NCBI GenBank assembly: GCA_020052515.1
Contig: JAGVOW010000056.1
Span: 1-43,580 of the forward strand
Origin: Brevinematales bacterium
Lineage (GTDB): Bacteria; Spirochaetota; Brevinematia; Brevinematales; JAOACQ01
Reading direction: 5' to 3'
Length of the DNA stretch: 43,580 nucleotides
The notes beneath the pieces were generated by a model. The model was not told the DNA's origin. It worked only from the letters and a program-made list of their open reading frames with translations, and did not search any database. Numbering within the stretch: position 1 is the first letter of the stretch; every line of letters starts with the position of its first letter. The translations under genes were made by a program, and so were the position numbers. Below are positions 30,406 through 38,144 of this stretch, one piece after another.

Positions 30406-31227
30406 ATGATAAAAAAAATTCACAGGGCTGGCCACAAGAAACGAGTTCCACCGATTATAAAATCTACACAAAAAACTTCCCGGAAGAAAATCAGAAAAAA
30501 GAAATCCGCTCCAGCTTTGTCTCCCATTCAACGAATCATAGCGGTAATTTTTGCCGGCATTTTTATTTTCGTCTGCCTATTGTCATTTTTTATACAGCTT
30601 TTTTCTCCTCTGCCTCCTGTAGGCTCTCATAAAAAGCCCCCGATTGAAGAAAATCTATCTTCAAAAAGTTCCACTCCCGGCAAGGCAAAAACAAGAAAAA
30701 CTGTGTTTGGGAAAGTTACCTCAGCAGTTGGAATATCTTACTTCCGGGGAGCCGGGGAAACAAACTGGAAATCATTAAATCCGGGCCAGAATGTTTATCA
30801 AAATGATACTATTAAGACAACAAAGTATTCTGAAGTGGAGATTAAAACAACCAATCAAGAAATCACCAAACTGATGGAAAATACTGTTATACAAATTGAG
30901 CGGATAAGAGAGGATAAAAAGCAACAGCCTTCTAAAATCAGCCTCTTGAGCGGAAAAATAGCTTACAAAAACAGTTCGGGCAACCCAGGATTGGAAGTAA
31001 ATTCCGGCTCTACAAAGACAACAGCGAAAAACTCGCAATTTATAGTGGATTACAAGAACAATGTAACCAAAATCGCGGTTATCGAGGGCACAATCGATGC
31101 GGCATCCCAGGGTAAAGCGATAACGATTAAAAAGAACCAGGCTGCGTTGATTAAAACCGGGGACTCTCCCCCAGCCCCTTTCGATTTGCCGGAGTCTCCT
31201 GGAGCTATCCAGTTAAGGTCGCATTAA
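30406..31227 (+). CDS. Membrane-anchored FecR-domain protein
   Basis: The 273-residue product has a very basic N-terminus (about 1-35, many Lys/Arg), one transmembrane helix (about 42-64) and a Lys/Pro/Ser linker. A FecR-like domain follows: GKVTSAVGISYFRGAGE, then LNPGQNVYQNDTIKTTKYSEVEI, then SLLSGKIAYKNS, TTAKNSQFIVDY and VIEGTIDA. In spirochaetes FecR domains are common on surface or periplasmic proteins without the FecI/FecA system, so a signalling role is not implied. The ATG at 30406 has GAGG six bases upstream; an ATG at 30379 is possible. Confidence 0.75.
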   Translation: MIKKIHRAGHKKRVPPIIKSTQKTSRKKIRKKKSAPALSPIQRIIAVIFAGIFIFVCLLSFFIQLFSPLPPVGSHKKPPIEENLSSKSSTPGKAKTRKTVFGKVTSAVGISYFRGAGETNWKSLNPGQNVYQNDTIKTTKYSEVEIKTTNQEITKLMENTVIQIERIREDKKQQPSKISLLSGKIAYKNSSGNPGLEVNSGSTKTTAKNSQFIVDYKNNVTKIAVIEGTIDAASQGKAITIKKNQAALIKTGDSPPAPFDLPESPGAIQLRSH

Positions 31228-31254
31228 TACTTCGGCGTTGCTCAGTATGACTTG

Positions 31255-32466
31255 TCATTTCACCCTTAAAAACTTTCTCTTTCCGACTTTTATAATTTTT
31301 TCTTCGCCTGGCTTGAGAGCAAAATTCTCACTATTCACCTTTTCCCCATCAATGGAAACCGCGTTCTGCTGAAGCATCCGGCGGACTTCGCTCTTCGATG
31401 GAAGCGCTTTTGAAAGAATCAGAGCATCCATCAGGCTCGTTTCTCCCGAAAGAGCATACTCTTCCATTTCATCGGGCAGGCCCTTTTCTTTAAAGATTCT
31501 CTCAAATTCCTCAAAAGCCTTCTGGCCTTCTTCCGCTGAATAATACTGGCCGGCAATGGTTTTCCCCAATATTACCTTTATATTTCTGGGATTCTCGCCC
31601 TCTTTCATCTGCTTTTCAAAGCCCCTGATTTCTTCAATTGGAATATCTGTCAGCAGTTCAAAGTATTTCAAAATCATATTGTCCGGAATCGACATAATTT
31701 TCCCAAAAATCTGCCCCGGCTCTTCACTGATTCCGATGTAATTTCCCAATGATTTGCTCATTTTGTTGACGCCGTCGGTGCCTTCCAGAAGAGGCATAAT
31801 CAAAACGATCTGCGCTTCCTGGCCGTATTCCCGCTGGAGGTCGCGGCCAACTAAGAGATTGAACTTCTGATCTGTCCCGCCGATCTCTACATCCGCCTTC
31901 AGCACAACCGAATCATAGCCCTGTACAAGCGGATACATAAACTCAATCATAGAAATGGGCTTGCCTTCTTTGTAGCGGTTAGAAAAATCATCCCTTTCCA
32001 GAAGCCTCGCCACGGTATAATGTGAAGTCAGCTCCAACACGTCAGCGAAACGCATCTCGGAACACCAATGGCTATTGAAAACAATTTTCGTCTTCTCGGG
32101 AGAAAGGATTTTGAATATCTGCTTTTTATAAGTTTCCGCGTTTAATAAAACTTCCTCTTTTGTCAGGCGCTTTCTGGTGCTGGATTTGCCCGTCGGATCA
32201 CCGATCATACCGGTGAAATCGCCTATGAGAAAATAAATTTCATGGCCCAATTCCTGGAACTGCCGAAGTTTACGAAGCGGCACAGTATGCCCTAAATGCA
32301 GATCAGGCGCTGATGGATCGGCCCCCATCTTAATACGAAGCGGCCGGTTTTCCGTGATGGATTTTTTCAATTTTTCTCTCAGCTCTTCCTCAGGAATGAT
32401 TTCGACCGCTCCTCTGGAAAGAATCTGAATCTGTTCTTCAACCGAATATCTTTTATGAGTCTCCAT
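31255..32466 (-). CDS. tyrS: Tyrosyl-tRNA synthetase
   Basis: The class I synthetase has 403 residues. The HIGH-type motif is [18 protein letters not shown] (about residues 51-68). TyrRS-type elements are [20 protein letters not shown] and [18 protein letters not shown]. The KMSKS loop is [14 protein letters not shown] near 232, and a C-terminal S4 RNA-binding domain is present ([19 protein letters not shown]). It charges tRNA-Tyr in the cytoplasm. It belongs to the shorter TyrZ-like group. The gene starts 3 bases after the GalU-like gene stop and is probably co-transcribed with it. Confidence 0.95.
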   Translation of the reverse strand: METHKRYSVEEQIQILSRGAVEIIPEEELREKLKKSITENRPLRIKMGADPSAPDLHLGHTVPLRKLRQFQELGHEIYFLIGDFTGMIGDPTGKSSTRKRLTKEEVLLNAETYKKQIFKILSPEKTKIVFNSHWCSEMRFADVLELTSHYTVARLLERDDFSNRYKEGKPISMIEFMYPLVQGYDSVVLKADVEIGGTDQKFNLLVGRDLQREYGQEAQIVLIMPLLEGTDGVNKMSKSLGNYIGISEEPGQIFGKIMSIPDNMILKYFELLTDIPIEEIRGFEKQMKEGENPRNIKVILGKTIAGQYYSAEEGQKAFEEFERIFKEKGLPDEMEEYALSGETSLMDALILSKALPSKSEVRRMLQQNAVSIDGEKVNSENFALKPGEEKIIKVGKRKFLRVK

Positions 32467-32469
32467 AAA

Positions 32470-33369
32470 TTAGCCCCTTTTTGTTTTGTTTTTCGTCCCC
32501 TCTCCAGACTTGGAGAGGGGGACGGGGGGTGAGGCCGAACAGCCTTCCACAAAATTCCGAAACACTTTGCTCGCTGTCGGGTGATTTTGAAGGTACAAAA
32601 ATAAAGAATTGAGGTAAGAATAAGGTTCTCCCGTATCCAGCATCAAGCCTTCTGTTTCATAAGCCATAACTTTATCCTGACGGGCTAAATGATTCAGAGC
32701 ATCCATCTGGAAAAATTCCCCATCTTTATGATCTTTAAAACCTTCTTCAAGCAATTCCAAGAGCTCATGAGTATAAAGGTAGCGGCCTATTGACACCAGA
32801 TTGCTCGGCGGGTTTATAGGTTTTTCCACAATGCTTTCCACATAAATACTCTGGCCGATTTTTTTCGGCTGAATCACCCCATAGCGGGATAAATTCTCAT
32901 TCTCCTCACGGACAGCCAGGATGATCTTGCCGGTCTTTTCATGAAGGGCTAATATCTGCTTTGTTAATCCAGGCTTTGATAAGACAATATCATCCGGATA
33001 AGCCACGACAAAGGCTTCTTTGCCAAGGACAGGCTTGGCTAATAAAAGGGCATGTCCTGTACCTTTCATTTCTTGCTGGCGAATAAAAACGATGTTTAAA
33101 TTTCTGGGCTTTATTCTTTCAAGAAGCTCTTTCCTGCCATCTTTTCTAAGTGCCTCTTCCAATTCCACTTCCCGGTCTAAATAATCTTCCAGCATCTTCT
33201 TTCTTCTGCTGGTAATGACAACCACGTCTTTTATCCCGGCTTCTTCAAATTCATCCAGTATAAAGTCAATTAAAGGCTTATCAAACAGAGGAAGCATCTC
33301 TTTAGGCAAAGTTTTCGTTAGCGGTAAAAACCGGCTTCCATAACCCGCGGCAACAATCACGCCTTTCAT
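32470..33369 (-). CDS. galU: GalU-like UTP-glucose-1-phosphate uridylyltransferase
   Basis: A sugar nucleotidyltransferase of about 299 residues. The nucleotide-binding loop is GVIVAAGYGSRFLPLTKTLP with KEMLPLFDKPLIDFILDE. Further landmarks are GTGHALLLAKPVLG, FVVAYPDDIVLS and SIVEKPINPPSNL, all typical of bacterial GalU. It makes UDP-glucose for surface glycans. The ATG at 33369 has GGAG six bases upstream and starts at the usual MKGVIVAAG. The C-terminal tail (from SASPPVPLSKSGEGTKN) is encoded by a palindromic intergenic element and is probably not part of the enzyme core. It has a good promoter and a 24-bp palindrome in its leader. A related NDP-sugar specificity cannot be excluded. Confidence 0.85.
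   Translation of the reverse strand: MKGVIVAAGYGSRFLPLTKTLPKEMLPLFDKPLIDFILDEFEEAGIKDVVVITSRRKKMLEDYLDREVELEEALRKDGRKELLERIKPRNLNIVFIRQQEMKGTGHALLLAKPVLGKEAFVVAYPDDIVLSKPGLTKQILALHEKTGKIILAVREENENLSRYGVIQPKKIGQSIYVESIVEKPINPPSNLVSIGRYLYTHELLELLEEGFKDHKDGEFFQMDALNHLARQDKVMAYETEGLMLDTGEPYSYLNSLFLYLQNHPTASKVFRNFVEGCSASPPVPLSKSGEGTKNKTKRG
32495..32535. repeat. Palindromic element forming the 3' end of the galU gene
   Basis: CCCCTCTCCAGACTTGGAGA continues to GGGG, followed by GACGGGGGGTGAGGC. It is nearly identical in its core to the element at 5438-5489. It is translated as SASPPVPLSKSGEG. Confidence 0.8.
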
Positions 33370-33386
33370 CGTAAACTCCATTATGT

Positions 33387-33410
33387 AGGCGACAATAATT
33401 ATTGTCGCCT
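33387..33410. promoter_or_regulatory. Perfect 24-bp palindrome in the galU leader
   Basis: AGGCGACAATAA and its complement TTATTGTCGCCT abut without a loop. It lies about 19-42 bases downstream of the predicted transcription start and 18 bases before the ATG. The exact dyad with no spacer suits a homodimeric repressor site; a leader hairpin is the alternative. Confidence 0.7.
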
Positions 33411-33435
33411 TTATCAAAATATCTTACGCTCAAAA

Positions 33436-33464
33436 ATCATAAGCCGTAAACAAAATATTGTCAA
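33436..33464 (-). promoter_or_regulatory. Sigma70-type promoter of galU-tyrS
   Basis: Minus strand: TTGACA (33464-33459), a 17-base spacer and TATGAT (33441-33436). A 5' leader of about 60 bases would contain the 24-bp palindrome. Confidence 0.75.
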
Positions 33465-33513
33465 AATTTGGTTTTAAACAATTCTTCCGATAATATAAGG
33501 AAAGTTCTAACCT

Positions 33514-33596
33514 GTTGTCATTCTGAACAAAGTGAAGAATCTTTTATCTATAACAATTAAGCAAATGAGATCCTTCGTTTCTCTCAGGATGACAAA
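33514..33596. repeat. REP-like inverted repeat (GTCATTCTGA...TCAGGATGAC)
   Basis: TTGTCATTCTGAACAAAGTG with GAAGAATC on the left and GATCCTTCGTTTCTC with TCAGGATGACAA on the right are imperfect inverted copies. Elements of this wording are widespread in bacterial intergenic regions. The rest of this gap holds the galU promoter and the RBS of cvpA. Confidence 0.75.
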
Positions 33597-33649
33597 GGCA
33601 GTTTTTAGAATTATCCATTAAAACATCATAAATTATTAAAGAGGAATCA

Positions 33650-34144
33650 ATGAATCCAATCGACATTGCGGTTATTGTCATTCTCATAGTTGGTTTTATA
33701 TGGGGATTTAACAAAGGTTTTATCTACATGGTATTTAGTCTACTGGCCATTCTTCTGGGCATTTTCGCCGCCAGCAAACTTGCCCCCTTTATTTCTCAGG
33801 CCATCTTTCCAGAAAAATACCTTCAATTAGGAAACATTGTCCTTTTCATTATTATCTTTACGGCAATTTATTTTATAATCAGAAAAATTTCCTATTTGTT
33901 CGAAGATATGATAGAATTTTTAGAACTGGAATGGCTGGATAGCCTTTTAGGCGGAATCATTGGTTTTCTGCAGTTCTTTATCATTGTAGGAGTAGTATTT
34001 ACTCTCACAAAAAATGTCGGCCTCGAACACTTGATTCCAGCCGCTACTGAAGCGCAAATAGCCTTGTTTGTAGCTGATATTTCACAGAAAATGATTGGTT
34101 TTATTATGGGCAATATCAATAGTCTGAATTTAAAGGGGAAGTGA
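33650..34144 (+). CDS. CvpA-family membrane protein
   Basis: The 164-residue product has four transmembrane segments and the CvpA opening PIDIAVIVILIVGFIWGFNK followed by GFIYMVFSLLAILLGIFAA. The family was first named for colicin V export and has since been linked to envelope stability; the molecular role is unsettled. The Shine-Dalgarno AGAGGAA is well placed. The stop overlaps the murG start (TGATG), so the two are translated as a unit. Confidence 0.9.
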   Translation: MNPIDIAVIVILIVGFIWGFNKGFIYMVFSLLAILLGIFAASKLAPFISQAIFPEKYLQLGNIVLFIIIFTAIYFIIRKISYLFEDMIEFLELEWLDSLLGGIIGFLQFFIIVGVVFTLTKNVGLEHLIPAATEAQIALFVADISQKMIGFIMGNINSLNLKGK

Positions 34145-35250
34145 TGAAAATAGTCGTCAGCGGCGGGAAAACAGGCGGGCACCTCATTCCCGGCATTGCT
34201 GTTTATGAAGAAATGAAAAAAAGAAACGTTGAAGTGCTTTACGTTATGAGCGCTTTCGACACAAAATTTCCTATTGTTTCAATAGTAAAAGAAGAAGACC
34301 GTTTTTATTTGGAATTGCAGAAAATCTCCAGGCAAATTTCTTTGAAAACTCCGCTTTATGCATGGAAAATACTCAAAGCGTTTTTTCAGGTATTTTCTAC
34401 TATCAAAAAATACAATCCCGATTTAGTGCTGATAACAGGCGGTTATATTTCCAATCCTGTAGCGCTTTCCGCTATCATTCTGAGAAAACCCCTTTATATT
34501 GCTGAGCAAAATAGTGTAGCTGGCATCACCAACCGCTTTTACGCCCATTTTGCCCGAAAGGTCTTCACTACTTTTCCTCAAACCCGGAAAATACCGCCTA
34601 AAAAGGCTTTTTTAACTGGCAATCCCTCTATTTTCCATGAGAAAACGGTCAAAACCGCCGCGAAGGCCTTTTTTAACTTGACCAAGTATGAAAAAATATT
34701 GGGCATTACTGGCGGCAGTCAGGGTGCTCTAAAAATGAATGATTGGATTTTAAAGACTCTTCCATTCTTGAAAGAAAAAAAAATGGGCGTTATCTGGAGT
34801 ATCGGCTCTGTGGATTATCAACGGCTGGAAAAAAAGGGTGAAATCGCCCCTATTCTTTCTAAATTTCCCAATGTTCGCATTTTCCAGTTCATTGAGAGAA
34901 TGGACCACTTTTATTCCTGCGTTGATTTTGTCCTGTCCAGAGCGGGTGCTACTTCCCTATCCGAGTTTCTGGAATTTGAGGTTCCTTCTTTGCTTATACC
35001 CATTTACCATTCGCCCGACAACCACCAATACTTGAATGCTAAGTTTTTATTGGACGCAGGAGCCGCTCTGATTCTGGAAGAAAATGAATTGTCCCTGGAA
35101 AATTTGATTTTAAAGATAGAGCGGCTTTTCAGCCATACGGATTCTTTTCAAAGAGCCCTCCAGAATTTGAAACAGCAATTAGCCCTTAAAAATCCGGCAG
35201 AAACGATTGCTGATTTTATTTTGAAAGACCTTCACTTATTAAATTTTTGA
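34144..35250 (+). CDS. murG: MurG: UDP-GlcNAc--muramyl-pentapeptide-lipid N-acetylglucosaminyltransferase
   Basis: A 368-residue GT28-fold protein with the N-terminal glycine-rich loop SGGKTGGHLIPGIAVYEE. The family lipid-side motif is LITGGYISNPVALSAIIL followed by LYIAEQNSVAGITNRFYA. C-terminal donor motifs are LGITGGSQGALKMN and SRAGATSLSEFLEF followed by PSLLIPIYHSPDNHQYLNA. It converts lipid I to lipid II at the inner face of the membrane. The ATG at 34144 has AGGGGA upstream; a GTG three bases earlier is less likely. It is outside any mur/fts cluster and instead coupled to cvpA. Confidence 0.92.
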   Translation: MKIVVSGGKTGGHLIPGIAVYEEMKKRNVEVLYVMSAFDTKFPIVSIVKEEDRFYLELQKISRQISLKTPLYAWKILKAFFQVFSTIKKYNPDLVLITGGYISNPVALSAIILRKPLYIAEQNSVAGITNRFYAHFARKVFTTFPQTRKIPPKKAFLTGNPSIFHEKTVKTAAKAFFNLTKYEKILGITGGSQGALKMNDWILKTLPFLKEKKMGVIWSIGSVDYQRLEKKGEIAPILSKFPNVRIFQFIERMDHFYSCVDFVLSRAGATSLSEFLEFEVPSLLIPIYHSPDNHQYLNAKFLLDAGAALILEENELSLENLILKIERLFSHTDSFQRALQNLKQQLALKNPAETIADFILKDLHLLNF

Positions 35251-35304
35251 TTTTCTTCCCTTTTCTTTTTATAATCAATGAGTAATTTTTTGGAGGAGAA
35301 AACT

Positions 35305-36378
35305 ATGTCTTACAACATCGCAGTGATTGGCGGGGACGGCACAGGCCCGGAAGTGATCGCGGAGGGCCTAAAAGTTTTAAACGTTGTAGCCTCAAAATTC
35401 AACATTAAATTGGACTTTCACCATTATGATTTTGGCGGTGAAAGATACATGAAGACTGGAAAGATTATTTCAAAAGAAGAAATAGAAGAATTAAGAAAGT
35501 ATGACGCGATTTACCTGGGGGCCATCGGCCATCCTGATGTAAAACCCGGCATTCTGGAAAAAGGGCTTCTTCTCAGGATTCGCTTTGACTTAGATCAATA
35601 CATCAATCTGCGGCCGGTCAAGCTTTATCCGGGCGTAGAAAGTCCGATCAGGGATAAAACTCCGGAAGATATTGATTTTGTGGTCATTCGTGAAAATACC
35701 GGCGGAATTTATACCGGCCATGGCGGAGCGACCCGCGAAGGCACACAGGATGAAATCGCTTCTCAGATCATGATTTATGACCGGAGGACAGTAGACCGTT
35801 GTTTAAAATACGCTTTTGAGCTCAAAAAGAAAAGAAATAAAGAAAACTCAAAATACGCGGAAAAACCGCTTCATTTGGTGCATAAGCGCAATGTTTTAAC
35901 TTACTGCGGCGATTTGTGGTACCGGGCCTTTGAGGAAATGGGCGGTAAAAGTTATTCCGACATCAAGCGGGATTATGCCCATGTGGACGCTTCCACGATG
36001 TGGTTTGTCAAAAACCCGGAGTGGTTTGACGTACTGGTAACAGAAAATCTCTTCGGCGACATCATCACTGACCTGGGCGCTATGATTCAGGGCGGGATGG
36101 GCATCGCGGCCGGCGGCAACATCAACCCCGAAGGCGTGTCTATGTTCGAGCCGATCGGCGGTTCAGCGCCTAAATACGCCGGAAAGCATATGATCAATCC
36201 TCTTGCCGCTATCGAAGCAGGCAGAATGATGCTCGAAGTATTAGGCGAAGAAAAAGCCGCAAAGTCGATCCAGAAAGCGGTTACAGAGACCTGTTTGAAG
36301 CTGAAAAGCCTCTCAGCCGGAAAAATGGGCTATACAACGGAAGAAGTCGGGGACTTAGTCGCGAAAGCGATCGGATAA
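35305..36378 (+). CDS. Isopropylmalate/isocitrate-type decarboxylating dehydrogenase
   Basis: A beta-decarboxylating dehydrogenase of 357 residues. Landmarks are [60 protein letters not shown], then [40 protein letters not shown] and [20 protein letters not shown]. The pattern is closest to LeuB (3-isopropylmalate, leucine pathway). Tartrate/homoisocitrate relatives share these motifs and no leuA/C/D genes are near, so the substrate is uncertain. The ATG at 35305 has GGAGGAG six bases upstream; an upstream ATG is rejected. A TATAAT at about 35269-35274 could serve as a -10 box. Confidence 0.85.
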   Translation: MSYNIAVIGGDGTGPEVIAEGLKVLNVVASKFNIKLDFHHYDFGGERYMKTGKIISKEEIEELRKYDAIYLGAIGHPDVKPGILEKGLLLRIRFDLDQYINLRPVKLYPGVESPIRDKTPEDIDFVVIRENTGGIYTGHGGATREGTQDEIASQIMIYDRRTVDRCLKYAFELKKKRNKENSKYAEKPLHLVHKRNVLTYCGDLWYRAFEEMGGKSYSDIKRDYAHVDASTMWFVKNPEWFDVLVTENLFGDIITDLGAMIQGGMGIAAGGNINPEGVSMFEPIGGSAPKYAGKHMINPLAAIEAGRMMLEVLGEEKAAKSIQKAVTETCLKLKSLSAGKMGYTTEEVGDLVAKAIG

Positions 36379-36380
36379 AT

Positions 36381-38144
36381 ATGAGTCCGATCGAATTTTA
36401 TCCTGTTCCGGATGAAATCCGTAAAGGCAAAAAGCTGTCGCTATTGATGCCTTTTCTCAATGAGGAAAAGGCAATTGTGAAGAATGTTCATGAAGTCATT
36501 CGGGTTCTTTTGGAGTTGGATTTTAATTTTGAGATCGTGCTCATTGATGACGGTTCAAAAGATTCTTCTTATGAGCTTTTGACTCAGGAATTTCAAAATA
36601 ACCCCTTTATTATTCTGACGAAAAATTTTCAAAACTTCGGCAAAGGCTGGGCACTTAAGACCGGCTACGAATTCTGCACAGGGGATTACATCCTTTTTCT
36701 GGACTCTGACCTGGAGCTATCTCCTTACCATATCCCAAATTTTTTTAAAACAATGCTGGACCATTCCGCTGACGCGGTGATCGGCAGCAAGCTCCACCCG
36801 GATTCCATTATTGATTATCCTGTAAAAAGGCGTATTGTCAGTTTTATCTATTATTCTATCATTAAACTGCTATTCGGCCTGCCTATTATGGATTCTCAAA
36901 CGGGAATTAAGCTTTTTCAGAGGGGGGCCTTGGAAGGATCTTTACCGAAAGTCCTGGTAAAAAAATTCGCCTTTGACATTGAACTCCTCATTATTCTGCA
37001 TAAGAATCACAAAAAGATTGTTTCCGCGCCGATTGAATTGAATTTTTCCAGAGGCAGTTTTGGCAATATCCGCTTTAAAACAATGGTAAATACCTTTATG
37101 GATACCCTGGCGGTTTTTTACCGGGACAAAATCCTTCATTTTTATGGCCGGCCTTTAGCTCAGAATGAAAAGTTTTTTTACTCCATTGTGCTTTTTCCTG
37201 AAAAGTATGATGATTATGAGAAAAAAGCCCTCCAGCGATTTCTGGATATTTATTACGAAAATTTTGAGGTAATTCTCATTGGCAAAAACAATCTGGAGAC
37301 AGCACATCCTCTGCTTTCTTTTGAATATTCAAACCAGGATTCATTTATGGAAAGGTTGAAAGTTGTGCTGGAGAAAAAAAGAATCCACGGAGAAATCGTG
37401 GTTTTTTCAAAGTTAAACGCCTATCCAGACAAAAGATTTCTATTCCATACGGGAAGGATACTGGCCCTGCCGGACGTCGCCGGAGCGGGCGGCTATCTGC
37501 TTTTACAAAATCAAGCGAATGATTTTGAGAATATTTCCAATTCAGTAATAACCAGTTTTTTCCTGAATTGGAATATGATTTACCGCTTCCGGCCGATGAA
37601 TTTTCAGAATGTCGTAGAACTACAGATGGACGGATTGTTCGTTTATCGAAAATACCTGGAAGAGATAGATTTCAAGGCCTGCCAGGGTCTGAAATTAGAA
37701 TACGTTTTATCCAGATTGGCCAGGAAAAACAAATCAAAGCTGGTCTATTCCCCTGATATTATGCTTTATAAGAAATTTCCAGACTCTCCGCCGGCCCTTA
37801 TCAACCACATTAAGAAAGAGGCCATTTTCAGGGCTTCTCAATTCAAATCCCACGCTTTTAAAAGTTTATTAAGCCTGAATGACTTAAAATTTTTTTTATC
37901 ATTAGTTTTGCTCGTTTTTATTCCGGCGTGTGCCGGATTAGCAATAGCTTACCAGAACTTTTATTTCCTTCTACCTTTGATTATTTACTATTTTCTGATG
38001 CTCATGAATCGGCTCTACTTTTTCGGCTTCAAAATCGGGCTTAAAAGCTTTTTTTATCTCGCGATAGCCCAGATCATTTACGGCTTTTACTTCTGCATTA
38101 ATTTATTCGCTACTTTCACCGCGTCCACAGCGTCCACGGAATAA
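36381..38144 (+). CDS. Family 2 glycosyltransferase with extra C-terminal membrane domain
   Basis: The first 230 residues are a GT2 domain of the dolichyl-phosphate-mannose-synthase type: LLMPFLNEEKAIVKN, LIDDGSKDSS (Asp56/57), FLDSDLEL (Asp108/110) and DAVIGSKLHPDSIIDYPVKR. The next 270 residues have no recognised family; a region around 270-480 looks like a second, degraded glycosyltransferase-like fold (RFLDIYYENFEVILIGKNN). The C-terminus (about 500-587) has about three membrane segments. It follows the dehydrogenase by two bases with only a weak Shine-Dalgarno (GGAT), so translation is probably coupled. Its last 58 bases overlap the metH-like gene on the other strand. Confidence 0.85.
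   Translation: MSPIEFYPVPDEIRKGKKLSLLMPFLNEEKAIVKNVHEVIRVLLELDFNFEIVLIDDGSKDSSYELLTQEFQNNPFIILTKNFQNFGKGWALKTGYEFCTGDYILFLDSDLELSPYHIPNFFKTMLDHSADAVIGSKLHPDSIIDYPVKRRIVSFIYYSIIKLLFGLPIMDSQTGIKLFQRGALEGSLPKVLVKKFAFDIELLIILHKNHKKIVSAPIELNFSRGSFGNIRFKTMVNTFMDTLAVFYRDKILHFYGRPLAQNEKFFYSIVLFPEKYDDYEKKALQRFLDIYYENFEVILIGKNNLETAHPLLSFEYSNQDSFMERLKVVLEKKRIHGEIVVFSKLNAYPDKRFLFHTGRILALPDVAGAGGYLLLQNQANDFENISNSVITSFFLNWNMIYRFRPMNFQNVVELQMDGLFVYRKYLEEIDFKACQGLKLEYVLSRLARKNKSKLVYSPDIMLYKKFPDSPPALINHIKKEAIFRASQFKSHAFKSLLSLNDLKFFLSLVLLVFIPACAGLAIAYQNFYFLLPLIIYYFLMLMNRLYFFGFKIGLKSFFYLAIAQIIYGFYFCINLFATFTASTASTE

Noticed and set aside
30406-31227. FecI/FecR iron-signalling system
   Set aside because: No sigma factor or TonB-dependent receptor nearby; the FecR domain alone does not support it.
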